The position numbers and the translations under genes were made by a program. Below are positions 36,984 to 49,500 of a stretch of DNA of 64,000 nt, in pieces. This DNA comes from Zygnema circumcarinatum (taxonomy: Eukaryota > Streptophyta > Zygnematophyceae > Zygnematales > Zygnemataceae). The notes beneath the pieces are model-generated. The model was not told the origin of the DNA. It worked only from the letters and a program-made list of their open reading frames with translations, and did no database searches. The DNA lies in assembly GCA_037447605.1 (NCBI GenBank), contig CM074818.1, forward strand, positions 1,289,969 through 1,353,968. Direction: 5' to 3'. How positions within the stretch are numbered: position 1 is the first letter of the stretch; every line of letters begins with the position of its first letter.

Positions 36984-37495
36984 CGCATGCTACGCATGCT
37001 GTTGCTTAGTGGCAGGAACTGACTGAAACGATTGGACAGGGAAGTGGAAAGTAAAACGTCCATTGTCTTTTCAGCGGTCACTTCTAACGTCCTTGTTTCG
37101 ACCAGTTTTGTTTGTTGGGGGTTGAATAAAGAGGGCGCGAACCCCCTCCAAGCCGTGTGCTGGATACCCTCTGGAGGTTCTTTCTAAGGATGAACCAAAG
37201 CACAAGCCTATTGTGGTAGTCCTTAAGCGCGTGCTGTGATGTGATGTTGTTCAATATAGCCTTCAGTTACAGTTACCGATTTTTTGCTGGAATTGCTGTG
37301 GTAACCGATATGGCGGTTCTTCCTTAATTTGACAAAAAACTAGTTACATAACTGGAGGACTTAACTATATCATAATCTTAATGTTATAAGTGCAACAGGC
37401 GAAAAAATATCGACTAGCTTTCTCCTGCGCTTGGGGCTGTCAGTCTTGGCAGTCTTCGGAAAAAGAAAGGGACATAGGGTAAAGTATACTTCGAA

Positions 37496-37538
37496 ACTAG
37501 TACGTGTTGTGTTGTGTCGTGTCGTGTCACGTACTAGT
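37496..37538. repeat. Perfect 11-bp inverted repeat around a TGT/CGTGT loop
   Basis: ACTAGTACGTG (37496-37506) and CACGTACTAGT (37528-37538) are exact inverted copies, separated by 21 bases of GTGTT/GTGTC repeats. ACTAGT repeats again just outside. It may form a hairpin in RNA or single-stranded DNA. Confidence 0.9.
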
Positions 37539-38062
37539 ACTAGTACATGTCTCCCCCTCTTTGTAATTTACAAGTGGAAGTTGGCCTCGTGTGCCATTGC
37601 AGCAATCGCTCCGCGCACAACACTATGAGCTAAAGGGCGTTCGCCACCGTGCGCGCATTGAAGAAGATGGACGCCCTGCACATCGATCAAACCCCCACAA
37701 ACACAACACGGAGAACCCTGCAAAGGGGGGGGGTGGGGGAGCCCCAGAACGAAGTCGCGCTACAAGCTGAAACTGGTCCGGGGTCAAACGTAGGATGGAA
37801 AATATCGGAAACGAGTACTACTTTCGAATCAAGTCTCCAGACAAGGCCCCTACGCTTGTTAGGGCTTGTCAATCTTGAGAAGGGAAATAACTTCGAAAGG
37901 ACAGGATATGATCTCACGATGCAAGATCTAACTTCAAAAGTGGTTCGCACTAAAAATTCAGAATAGGTAGACGACACCTCCATATTCTTCAATATGGACA
38001 AGAGTTTTCAAACAAAAAATTTAAATATGGAAACTCGAGGGTGCGTTAGAATATCCATCCCT

Positions 38063-38345
38063 ATTCGTGACCCACCCAACCATTGCCAAAGACACCGCAA
38101 CGATTGGGTCCTATGGTTGCAGTCCTTGGCAATGGTTGGCTCGGTAGTCAGCCAATGGTTGGGTGGGTCGCGAATCCATGGTTCAATAATGGTTGCAGTC
38201 AATTGGCAATAGGTAGGGTGGGTCGCCTGCCAATCGTTGCAACCATTGCCAATGATTGATTGGGTCGCGAATCAATGGTGCCATTGGTGCGTAACCATTG
38301 AAATCCAATTACTGCCAACCATTGGATCCAATGGTTGCAAGCATT
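38063..38345. mobile_element. Small inverted-repeat element and CCAATGG palindrome cluster upstream of LSG1
   Basis: Two 24-bp arms with one mismatch (38063-38086 and 38152-38175) contain GACCCACCCAACCATTG and its inverse, bounding a 113-bp MITE-like unit. Downstream are further GGGTCGCGAAT and CAACCATTGCC words. A perfect 22-bp palindrome at 38316-38337 is centred on GGATCC, with arms CAACCATTGGA and TCCAATGGTTG. It lies within 350-620 bp of the LSG1 start. Confidence 0.7.
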
Positions 38346-38675
38346 GGCGATACTGTACTGAATATGAGGGTTTGCAGGATACTTCCTTCAGGAAGGTCGC
38401 AGGTCTTGCCCTCCCTTCTCCCTCCCTCCCTTCCCCCCTGGGAAAGCCGCGCTTCATCCTCCTGCTTCCGGAGCCGGCCGGTCAGGCTCAGGGGGCCCTC
38501 GCGCTTGCCTGCTGTGCTCCAACTCCCTTTGCTCGCCCCGTTCAGGCCCCGGCTGCTCTCAGACTCTACAAGAATTCAGCCCCTGTACGACTTGACATAC
38601 ATTCTTCAAAATTACACCAAGATTTGAAAGAATTTCTTGCCGCATCAGCATACCGCGCCTGAAAAGCTCAGCGAG

Positions 38676-41600
38676 ATGCCGGCACGCAAGAAGGATGCGG
38701 GCGCCGTCGGAGCCGCTCTCCTGAAGCGCCAGCAGAAGCGAACAGATGCTCACAAGCAGGCGGTCGCGGGGCCCCCCGCGCTAGAGTCCTCGGTGGAGCG
38801 GAGCGACCTGGACGAGCTCCTCAGCACTGCGCTTTTGGCTGACAGGGACTTCGCCGCGGAGCGAGGAGCGCCGCAGGTGGTGCTTAACAAGTGAGCAAGC
38901 GCTGCTTAGACGGTATTTGAATTATCTCAATTAGTGTTCGTCTGTGAACCTCTGGAGAAGACTTAGCCTTGTCAGGTTAGGTGTATGAGCAAAGTGATGA
39001 TGGCGGTGATATTGTTTACTCAACCCAACATTGGCCCGCAATTGGCTAAGCCCTTTCAAATGAGGACAGTACATGTGTCCGGCAGAAAAGCTGTTTTTTT
39101 TTATTTATTTATTGACATAACCCCCTCGTTTTGCATGGCTCTCTGGTACACAGTGAGGTACAGGGTGTATTCTCAGGGTTGGGACCTCGGGAGCGAAGAG
39201 AGCTACAGCTGGCAGAAGAGAGTCTGCACCTTGAACATTTAACAATTCCGAGAAGGTTGTGCTTCGCACCTGAGTCGTTTTCTTAGCTGGGACGCGCGTT
39301 TACTCAAAAGGGCATACAATATCTCTCTTGCAAAGTGGCCCTTTTGTGCAGTCTTATTACCGCTCAAAATATAAAACCCTTGGTATTTGCTTAAGTTTTG
39401 TGTCTTGATTACCAAAAGCCCTGTTTTGTATTGTGATCGAATTAAGCAACAATGGAAAGCGTAGTCTGATTCTTGAAGCGAGGGAAGTGATGCATGAGCA
39501 GGCCTCCATGGCACTCGCACATGTCAGCAGAGGAAGTGGATGCGCAAGAGCGGAAGGCCTTTTTGGAGTGGCGCAGAGGCCTGGCAAGGTTAGTGTTCAA
39601 GCGCCGGCTGTCAGTCCCACTGTTCCACTGTCCCACTCTCCTGGCCGGGCTGGCAATGCACATGTGCGCATCTGGGGTACTGGACGAATTGAACTTTGGA
39701 TGTTTTGCACGAAGGCTTTGCACGGAGGCTTTGCACGGAGGCTTTGCACGGCAGTGGGAGGCAGTCTCCTTGTAATTCATTTCTTTGGATGGAACCTCAT
39801 TCTTTGGCCATACGAAAGTTGCAACTAGAGTGCAGGACTGCCATAGTTGTAAAAGTGCAACCCTGCAAAGCGCTTGATAATTAGGACCTTTTCGGGACGT
39901 GTGGGTGCTCTTACTGTGTTGCTCTCAAGGAGTGCTTCTGACAATCGGGAAGATTGCTTGGGAGATAGCAAACCGGCTAACTGTAATGAAATTGGAGAGC
40001 AGGTTGGAGGAAAATGAAAAATTGATCCTTACGCCATTTGAGAAAAATCTTGACATTTGGCGACAGTTATGGAGGGTATTGGAGAGGAGCGATGTGGTGA
40101 GTGGCTGCTTGGCAAATGAGATGCAGAATAAACCGTCACCAGAGCCTGTTTGATTTAAGAAGGTGGCTGTGGGATAGGCAGTTGAATAATATAAAATTTG
40201 GACTACAAAGGGACATTCGATAAGTTTGAACAATTTCAGTTTTTGCCAACAGATTAGAGGGACGCGTCTTCAGTTTTTATTAACGGCTAGTGTGGCTGGA
40301 TACTGATGGAGCAGGTTGTGGCAGTTGTTGATGCCAGAAACCCACTTTTCTACCGTTGCCCAGATTTAGAGGTGAGTTTCTCACCTTAGATCCCAACCAT
40401 ATACGAAGTGTAACTCAATGCATAGTCGCGCCCTCGGCCCCCCTTTCTCCACTTTTCAAGAAGAAACAGTCGCATGGTCCTTGTCGATTAGAGGTCGAAC
40501 CTTCATCGTTGCTCCGTCTCAAATGTTTGTAGAGTTGGCGCCTTGTTCTGCACCTTTTGCTGCTTCCTTGGTAGCTATTTCTGGGGTTGAGGCAGATTGC
40601 TACAGATAAAAGTCACTAGCAAATATTATGCAAAGTAGGGAGAAACTTGAAGATTTATCGTGGGTAAATACGGGCATCATACCATCATGGACGAGTGTTT
40701 CCAGTTTTCAAATCGCTAGTATAGCCCTTCACATGCGAGACAGAACTGTTGTCCAAGCTATTAAGAAAGAAAAATTGATATAATAAATACACCAAAAAAA
40801 ATGCTTGAAGGTTGTTTGGAATGGAGATGAAGTGTTAGATCTCAATCGTTAATGTTTTCCTCTCTCATTGAATTGTTGAACTTATGAAAACTTGTTTCAT
40901 GGAAACCATACTGAATTTGGATGACTCCATGTCATCGGACGGCTGTGAATTTTTAAAAAGGGCCCTTTCAATAGCTGATGATTATCGTTTAGGGTTGGAG
41001 AAAAACGCTTCGAGTGTCTCAGAGAATGCACCTATCACGAGCAGCCTGTTGTGGCTCAGTTAACTTTGAAAGTAAGCATTGCGAGCGCTTAAGTCATGAG
41101 AGGAGGCTGGGTGCAGGCCAGCGTTCGTGACCTGGACCCTTGCAAGCGCTTTACTCTATTGCTCAACAAGGCTGACTTACTGCCACTCCCTGCCAGGTAA
41201 GCTGCTGCAATGTTTAACATTGCCGTAGAATCTACTTCGTCAATAATAGCGTAATATAAATCCTCGCAAGAATGTTCTGCGTTTGAAAGGAAGTAAAGAA
41301 AAAAATTATGATTACTTTCGTAATATGCCGCTTTTGGGCCCAAGCGTAGTCATAGACGTTGATGGATGCTTAGTCGCTTTGTGCAGGAGGCAATGGGCGG
41401 CCTATTTCAAGAAGTCGGGTATAGGCTGTTTCTTTTGGTCAGCAAAGCAGGCAACTGCTATCCTTGAGGGAAAGGCCAGTCTGCAAGTGCCTGAGAGTGG
41501 AGCAGCTCACAGTGATGAAGAGGAAACCGATGATACGCGGGTGTTGGGTCGCGATGAGCTTCTTGAAAGACTGGAGGCGGAAGCCATGGCTGTGCTGGCC

Positions 41601-42695
41601 GAGAGAAATTCCTTGGCTGACGAGGGGGGCATGGACGCAATGACACCTGATGCTGAGCGAACATCAGCAAATGTTAGAGGAAAGCGCATGGCAGTAGTGG
41701 GATTTGTGGGTTATCCCAACGTCGGAAAAAGCTCCACTGTCAATGCTTTAGTCGGACAGAAGAGGACAGGAGTTACTTCCACGCCGGGCAAAACAAAACA
41801 CTTTCAAACACTTCATATCAGCGAGTCTCTCATGCTGTGTGACTGCCCTGGGCTCGTCTTCCCGTCCTTCACAACCTCAAGGTCTGAAATGGTAGCAGCA
41901 GGAGTCCTGCCAATTGATCGAATTACAGACCACCGAGGTCCTGTGGAAGTAGTGGCAGAGAGAGTTCCCCGCCATGTACTGGAAACAACCTACGGCATTG
42001 TGCTACCGAAACCTGCACCCCATGAGCCCCCTGGGCGCCTTCCCACCGCTGCAGAACTTCTGCGAGCCTATGCTCGTTCTCGAGGCTATGTAGTGGCCAG
42101 TGGGCTGCCGGACGAGACAAGAGCATCTCGACTAATTTTGAAGGACTATCTGAATGGGCACTTGCTGGACTACCGGTTGCCTCCATCTGAGGAAGGAACG
42201 ACTTTGAAGTCCACTGGCAGGGAGGGGGGAATGGAGGGGGACGATGGAGGTTCGGGGGGAAATGAGGAGGAGGGAAGCGAATGGGAGACCGACGAGGAGG
42301 GTGACAGCGCTGAGGAGGCCGAATGCAACCCTAGGAAGGATGAGCTGAATGGGGGTAGTGAGAGGGGAATAGGACGGGAGGTGGAGTCTGGCGAAGCGGC
42401 AACCCATGGGCAGGACGAGAGGTTTCGAAAAGACACCATGGCTGTCTTGGATGATTTCGATTCTTTTAGTCTGACGGGAGGCAATCCTCGCAGGCAGAAA
42501 CAACCTGTGAGGGCGGCACATAAGTTGCATATGAAGGGTCCGCGCAGGAAAGACAGAACGTGGCGGGTGGGGCATGGAGGCAATGATGACAGCGATGGGA
42601 TGCCCCTCGTGAGGGGCGTTCTGAAACCGCTCAGCTATGGGGCTGCCTCGTTTGCAACGGTGCTGCCCAAGGACCGCCATTTGGTGGGCAAGTAA
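38676..42695 (+). CDS. LSG1: LSG1, cytoplasmic 60S ribosome-maturation GTPase
   Basis: LSG1 is a circularly permuted GTPase of the YRG family that releases the export adaptor Nmd3 from pre-60S subunits in the cytoplasm. Seven exons (38676-38876, 39209-39255, 39502-39588, 40003-40096, 40315-40371, 41117-41196, 41387-42695) join in phase to 624 aa. The motif order is permuted as expected: VVDARNPLFYRCPDLE, then G4 NKADLLPLP (about residue 178), G1 GYPNVGKSS (about 296) and G3 DCPGLVFPSF (about 340). Also typical are LTPFEKNLDIWRQLWRVLER and GLPDETRASRLILKDYL. The C-terminus has an acidic Gly/Glu stretch (about 42220-42330), then KGPRRKDRTWRV. The start MPARKKDAGAVGAALLKR is chosen because LSG1 proteins begin with a basic segment of this kind. 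All GTP-binding motifs are intact. Confidence 0.97.
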
Positions 42696-44546
42696 AGGAC
42701 AGGCTTTTTGTCTGCGCTTCTCCCTGTTGAAGGCCGATCGTCCAACCGATCACTACTCTCTTGTATCAAAAAGTCCTCAGTCAAGCTCCCTTGATGTTGA
42801 GCGATCTGTTAGAATTGAACATGATGGTGATAGAATAATGCCTTCCTGGAAGTTGGAAGAGCCTTTGTATGTGCCTGTGCCTGTATCTCATTCTGTGCTG
42901 GTTACATTACATCCTCGTGTGCTGTGAGGTATGCAGATATATAGCGTGTCTTGAGTCATATACCGCAACCCAACGGACAGGGGAAACTGCAAATGTGTTA
43001 CTCGCATTCTTGTGCGCAATTCCAAGGATGTGACTTGTCAGGAGGTTCAGTTCTACAGTTGAAACCCTTCAGGTTACAGAGAACTTGGTAACACGAGTCC
43101 CTATGAAAGCACAACAGAACAAAGTCGAATGCAACGCTGTGAAACTCACAGCACACAAGGGCAGATGGTAGTCTCCTATTGCCAGCCCAGCAAAAAGAGC
43201 AATGGATAATTCAGAAGGGCTCAGGATCACTCAGTACACGTAAGTGGAAGCTCGCTAGTTAGCAGTGATTCTAGGTCCACTTGTGGCAAGCACACCACTG
43301 CTTCTTGCTCGCCAGCAGCGGGATTAATACGAGGGGGACAGGAGAGGGCAGTGAGTAAAGCGAGTGCACGATTACAAGACAGCAAATAGCTGGGCAACAA
43401 AAAAAAAAAAAATACTTTAATACTTCCAAGCTCACAGGTCACAATTCTCTGAGACACTTCTATCTATCGCCGGACCAAATAATTCACATCTTAATGGAAT
43501 TTTGTTCAAATTCAATAGAAAGTGTCATTACCCTGAACACAATTCTTGGTACCAGGTGGCGGGGCTCAGCCTATGCCTGTAAGCTTGCAGTTTGAAGGCA
43601 AATGAGTACAAAAAAACTAAGCAGGTGGGATACCGAATGCTCCAATATTCAAATTCCAGTTAACCAATACGTTCTAGTTGCCGTGAAAGCGATGGTTGAG
43701 CTCCAAAAATAGCAAAGTAAAAAATGTAAATCTGTACAATAATCTACTCAAATTCGAAAAAAGAAGGCCATTTCTCTCGTATTGGTGGCTCAACCTCGAT
43801 AAAACCCAAAAGAAGTCCAAGCCTTAGTCTACGAGACTGGAGACTTGCAGCTAGTTAGGGCAGGCGAAAAATATTGCCAGCCGGGTACGGTACATAACTG
43901 GTAAGACAGCGCGTGCCAATGCTGAGGACTATCCCAGATAAGTCGCATTTGTAGGTAAACTCGCAAATCAAATCACAGACCCAAAAAAAAAAGGGGGGGG
44001 AAGAAAGGCTTCTGCCTTACAATATTGTGAACTCGCTGTCGAAATAAAAATGGAAAATTTTTATGTGCGATTAACATGTGACCTTCCAACGCAGCTGAGT
44101 ACAAAAATTTGAATGTGTGCTTTACTGCAAACAGCCCATAGGGCTTTCTAATCATTCAATAGGTCAGGAAATCGGCCATACTGTCTAGCGTGCTGGTTAT
44201 GAGCTTCCTTTGTTGAACAAGGAATATCCAATGAATCACAATGAATTGTGTCAAAATTTTAACACTGTAACTTCATTCCGAGTAGTGACTAGGCTCATTC
44301 CTTCCATCCCAAATTCTTCTTGGAAAACAAGCATCCACGATATTGCTGTTTTATTGCTCCATTCCTACTGCTGATGCAGCAGACGTACCTTCATCTCCTT
44401 GCTAAGTGGAATTGGAGATGCAATTGTGTCCTAAACTTAGCCAGACCTGCTCCATCTTGAACTTCCCTTCCCAGAAGAGGGCTTCCATTCATCCAGTAAT
44501 CCTCTCGTTCACAAGGAAATCCGTCCAGTGCTCATAAACATCGGTA
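42696..44546. other. Intergenic region between convergent LSG1 and SDHAF4
   Basis: The two stops face each other. The interval is AT-rich with long A and T runs (A13 at 43399, A/G run at 43983-44000) and holds no frame that resembles a protein. Both 3' UTRs are expected here. Confidence 0.5.
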
Positions 44547-45155
44547 TCAAAAATCAGAGCACCTCCCGCCCTTCTCCCAGTCCCCATACCGCGTCGGTTC
44601 CGGACCCTTCGGCCCACCTATCTCTCCAGTTTCCTCGTTCCGATGTATAATCGGCTCATCCTCCTCCTCTCCCTCTATGTCATCTATCTCAACATCTCGA
44701 GGCTCCTGATTACTGCCTTCTACTGCTCCTCTTGTATCGACGGCAGGAGCAGGGGCGTCACTCGAACCTGAAGCTCCAGATACACTACTGAAGCTCCTGC
44801 TACCAAATCCTCCCATAGCATCCAATCCATGGGGGAGGCTGCAGCCATGTCCCCGAGCGCCTGCTTTCGCAGAAGAAGATGCTGTCTCCCCCAGACCAAG
44901 GAGGGATGAGAGCGAGGATAACAAGGACGGAGAAGCGCCGTTTGCAGCAAAGCGAGGAGAACCGGCCGCCGTGGACATCGACAAGGTAGAAAAAGAGACT
45001 TCCGCACTGGACGGAAGGGCGGAAGAGAAAGCTTGACGAGATGGGTGGAAAGAGCCTCCGAAAGAGGCGGAGCTGAGGGCGCGAGAGGCTCGCAGAAGGC
45101 CGCGTCTCGCAGCCATGGCGACTCGCAGCCCTGCCCTCGCCAAGCGTCCGCCCAA
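44547..45155 (-). CDS. SDHAF4: SDHAF4, succinate dehydrogenase assembly factor 4 (mitochondrial)
   Basis: SDHAF4 binds flavinylated SDHA and assists its joining to SDHB in the mitochondrial matrix. This is an intronless 202-aa frame. The N-terminal ~130 residues are Arg/Ser/Ala-rich with few acids ([20 protein letters not shown]), as in a mitochondrial presequence, and are longer than usual. The domain is at the C-terminus: [20 protein letters not shown] followed by [16 protein letters not shown], ending at the stop, which is the signature and normal end of the family. An internal Met (MAARRG, 45113) is an alternative start. It is the only intronless gene identified in the window. Confidence 0.95.
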   Translation of the reverse strand: MGGRLARAGLRVAMAARRGLLRASRALSSASFGGSFHPSRQAFSSALPSSAEVSFSTLSMSTAAGSPRFAANGASPSLLSSLSSLLGLGETASSSAKAGARGHGCSLPHGLDAMGGFGSRSFSSVSGASGSSDAPAPAVDTRGAVEGSNQEPRDVEIDDIEGEEEDEPIIHRNEETGEIGGPKGPEPTRYGDWEKGGRCSDF

Positions 45156-46554
45156 GAACGCCTGCGCTTCGTTAGAAGGCTGCCGACGTGTTCCATGTGG
45201 AACATTCCAGCGCTGTTGAGGAAATTTTGTGGAACTGGGAAACCATGCGAACTTGGGTGCTTTGAGATTTCACTTTTGACTGTTGAGCTTCACTCGCCAT
45301 GAAGAAAAAAAAGGAAGAAGAAAGTGACTTTTTTTTCTTCATTCATGATCTAACAAACCCAAAATAGCATCTTTTGAGTTTTTACGGTACAAAAGCTGCA
45401 GAGGAGGGCCCCAGAATGGCAGAATACACCTCACTGGTGGAGCCTTCCTCTGTTGGAAGGGCCATGGCCGGAACCCTCTCTCTGCAGTCGTTGCTGTCAC
45501 TATTGTTTGTGGGCCCCAAGTGGTCCAAGACTCACTTGCGTCGTCAAAGAGAAAAATGCACAGGCTTTTGTGTTTGGATTCTATGTTCAAAGTTCGCGAG
45601 CACCAAAGGGATAACTGCCAGCACACTCGCACTCCTTACAATTCAACACGACAGCGCTTTCAAGCAGTAGAAAGCACCTCAGACCCTCCATTATAACAAA
45701 AAAAAAAACCCAACAAAAATATCTTGAGGCCATCAGTGGAGGCCATGGAACACGTGACATTGAGCTTCCTTTTTTGACACTGTCAGAGACGGAGACGGTA
45801 GAGGCCCACCGAGGGGGGGGGGGGAGGGGGGGGGAGCACACACAAGCCAGCCACAAGCACAAAGCTCATCCGCGAGAGCTGTTGAATGTCGGCAAACGCT
45901 GTGCCATCCAAAATCCATTCTGCTCTGCACCATAACGAACAAAGCCCCTAGAACCAACTGCAATGCACCTGACCGAGATCCCTCCCAGGGAGGCTCGCCG
46001 ATTGCCCTAACTTGCGCCGCATGACCACTGTCAAAAAGTGTCTTACACTGCGACTAAATCTGACCGGCAAGGGGACGGAGGCCTCCCCCGGACCTCCCGC
46101 CCTAAGTCGCCATCGTCGGCTGCCTCCGCACCGATTACAGGGGCTGCAGGCCGGGACAGCTCTATCTATGGGAGCAGATTGCCGCCACTGTTGAAAGAGA
46201 GGGTGTCCATCTAGTCGACAATTTTCATTCTTCCGTTTTGGCGACTTCCTCTCAAAGCATTGTTCCATCATCATCCCCCTCCAAGCACCCTCAAAACAAC
46301 AAGCTCTCCGGAACATAAACTTCATTCCTCAAGGTAAACACAGTGGAGCCCGATTTACAATCTTCTCCCATTCGCATCATTCTTCAACGCTCCAACATGC
46401 CCTTCTTCATCCGAGATTTGCATAATGATCAGAATGGATGTGAAGTCGCATCACATTTGAAAACCCAAAAAAGCAAGATCCAAGCCACAGCCCACCACGG
46501 CTCCCCTCACCCTTCATTCCTCTCCTTTCCAACACATCACCTCCCCCCAAGACG
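45156..46554. other. Intergenic region with G-runs, 3' of the MOS1-like gene
   Basis: Holds the SDHAF4 upstream side and the MOS1-like 3' UTR (both genes are on the - strand). G runs at 45813-45824 and 45826-45834 are separated by a single A. A poly-A run lies at 45700-45712. No protein-like frame is supported. Confidence 0.45.
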
Positions 46555-49500
46555 TCATTGTGCCGCAGCTGCTGAAGCTAAGCTCTCAGCCTGCACCCCC
46601 TCCGAGGATGCCGCCGCTGCCCCTCCCGTGCCTCCCCCGGGAGGTCCTCTCCGAGGGATTCCCCCCACTACCTTCGGCACATACTCCTGCCTCACTTTGC
46701 TCCCCACATTCCCACTGCTCCGCTCGCCAGCTCCGGGACCCTGCCGTGAAGACCCACCTCCCCCCCGGCCTCTTGGCCCCCCCCAGCCTCCCCCCAACCC
46801 ACTCATTCGCCCCCCAGGTGGCCCCGTCTGCCTGTGCTCTCCCTGCCCCGGGCTCACTCCCACACTCTCTCTCTGCTGCTGGCGAGGGGCTGCCACTCCA
46901 ACGGGGGCAGCAGGAGGACCCGGTCTTGGGTTAATGGAGGAGCCTGGGGGTCCCCCCACGCCATTGGGTGTTCCAGTATTCCTCATCATCCGGGCAGGCC
47001 GCCTTGGCCTCTGCTGCTTTCCACCTCCTCCTCCAACAGGGGAGCCTTGAGGATGACCTGACATTTGGGTGTTTGGAAGCACCCCTCCCTGCATAACTGC
47101 AGAAGACTGAACGTTTCCAGGGGGCTGGCGACCACTATACGACTTCAACATGTTGGACGATGCAGGAGGAGCTGCGGAAGCCCCTGTGCTGCTGCTGTCA
47201 CCGAGGCCGAGCTCATCTGGGAATTGAGCCGCCGCATCACTTGATGGGAAAGAATTGCCCCCAGGAGAGGAAGAGGAGAGTGGGCCGCCTCCCTGGGCTA
47301 CAGGACCATCCAAAGAGGTTGGCAGCCTAGAGGCCATGTGTGGAGGGGAGGAGGAGCTACGGGTGGGAGGGTGCAAACCCGGCATTGCAAAGCCTAGAAG
47401 AGGAGGTCCGGGAGCAGCACTGCGTACAGGAAGGGCGGCCATTCGAGGCCAGTGGCGTTTCAGGGACGTCTCCCCACCCTGCATCTGCAGTAACCGCCCT
47501 CCTTCCCTTATGAACATCAGGACCTCCTTACAGGGAACCATAACGGTTTAGGGTTCAAGGATCGTCGACATCATCAGGCATTACGGTGGTTAGAACTTTA
47601 AGGTGTTCCCACCTCACTCATTGCCCTACATCGTCAACAGTGTAGGTCTCCTAGACACTGCTGAGCTGAGACAAGAGATAATGTCCTTCTGCAGCTGCTG
47701 ACAAGGCAGCAATTACTCTTAACCTATTGTATGCTCATGAAGGATGAAGGAGCACTAAAAGTTCATGACGGAAAGGTTACCTGGAATGGTGCTGGTAGGT
47801 TGTGTTCAAAGGGACCCGAGCCTGACTGTGGCATAGGAACGGTAGGCCCTGGAGGGGTCCGCTGCTGTGCCAACCCCGGAGATCTCTGTGAAGAGTCCAT
47901 GGCTGTTCCCACCATTGGCAGCCCTGCCGTGGAAGTAGGACCCAAAGGAGTGTGCTTCCAATCTGGCTGCTTTCCAGTAGGAAGATATGTCGGTAGATAG
48001 CCCATCCCTAGCTGACCAAACTGACCCCCAAATGGGCTCTTTGCGTACAGCAATACCGGAGGTCCTGGCAGCCCTGGAAGGCTGGCCGGCATTGGCCCTC
48101 CAGGACTCAAAAATGGCCCAGCAAAGCCCTGTGCTGCATAGAAAGAATCGGTTGTGTGAGCAGCAGGTGCCCATGTGCCCATACCTGCGAGTCCTAAGGA
48201 ATGCTCTCCTGCACTGCCGTTCCCCTGAACCCCCAAAAAGCGGCCCTGTGCCTCCGGGTTGAAGGGGAACATGGGGCCTCCAAGAACATGCCCCATCTCA
48301 AAGGGCGGCCCTGACATTGATCCTCCCGGCCTCTGCAGTAACTGTGAGGTCTGTAAGGCGGGAGAAGATGCGGAAACAGGTGCAGGGGAAGGCTCTAATG
48401 ATAAGTCTGCGGGCAGAGCTGCCGCCATAGAATCTTCCAGGAGGCCACCTTGCCGCAAACCTGCGCCGTAAAAACACAGAGCTACCAAATCAATATGTTT
48501 TTTCCAACGCACGTTTCAAGCATGGGCGGTAATCTATTACAGGAATCATACGGAAACATTCTGGATTTTCAAAGGGCACTTCAACTCCTGTTATCTCACG
48601 TATAAACACCATCAAATTTCGTGCCACTGCATCTGCAAAACAACCTTGCTGAGACTCGACAATGGCATAGGGCCTGCAAGTTCGTACTGTACTCCCACCT
48701 GCAGATGCATTACCGGCAGAAGCAGATTCGGGGAAAGCCTCCGCATCCGTTGGGAGCAGACTCCCAACACGTGCCAAGTCTATGTCTGCAGCCGCATCCC
48801 TATCCTCATTCCGAGTGCTGCCAACAGACTCATCGCTGCTCATTGCTGCTGCAGCCACTGCAGAAGCAGCTGCCTCTGCCTCTGCATCCGGATCAAGCAT
48901 CAGCTGCTGCCCTCCAAATCTCGCTCGCTTCAGCCCCGTCTTGCTGCTGAATGGCATCACCTCTTCTTCTCTTCCCATCCCCACCGACCCTTCACTCGCA
49001 CTGCTCTCTTGGCCTCTGCCTGAGCGGACAGTCACTGCAGGGAATCCCGAAAGCACAGAGGGCCCTGCTTGTATAGGCATAGGCAGAGCAGCCGTAACAG
49101 CAGTACCTGTCCCTCCCCTCACACAGCACCTATAAGTTCAACTGTCTCCCACACGCCTGCTGCTGTTATATTGAAGCTCTGATAAGAAGCTGATGTCTTT
49201 CATAGACCAGAAATGTTCCACGAGAAACGAGGGATGCTTGTCCAATTCAAGAAGCTGATTCAACTCACCAAATTGAATGTGGCCGCCTGTGAGAAATGAG
49301 GAGATTGAGCCCGCCTCTGAAGCAGGAACGGAAGGGTCAGTGGGTGGCCCTCCGTGGTTGTGGCTGCTGATGTCAGAGGAAGCCACGCTTGCAGACGGTT
49401 GAAGTCGCATATTTGGTCCAATGCTTTCTTCCATCTGAATTTGTGCGAAACTCACTACCTGCTTTCATCGGAAACCAACCGTCATGAACCTCCCAAGGAA

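Larger units (their letters stand above)
36984..38675. other. Intergenic region between SART3 and LSG1
   Basis: Contains SART3 3' UTR, a hairpin-forming repeat (37496-37538), a G-rich run near 37726-37740, a cluster of CCAATGG palindromes (38063-38345) and a pyrimidine-rich LSG1 leader (38400-38470). No additional gene is supported. Confidence 0.5.
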
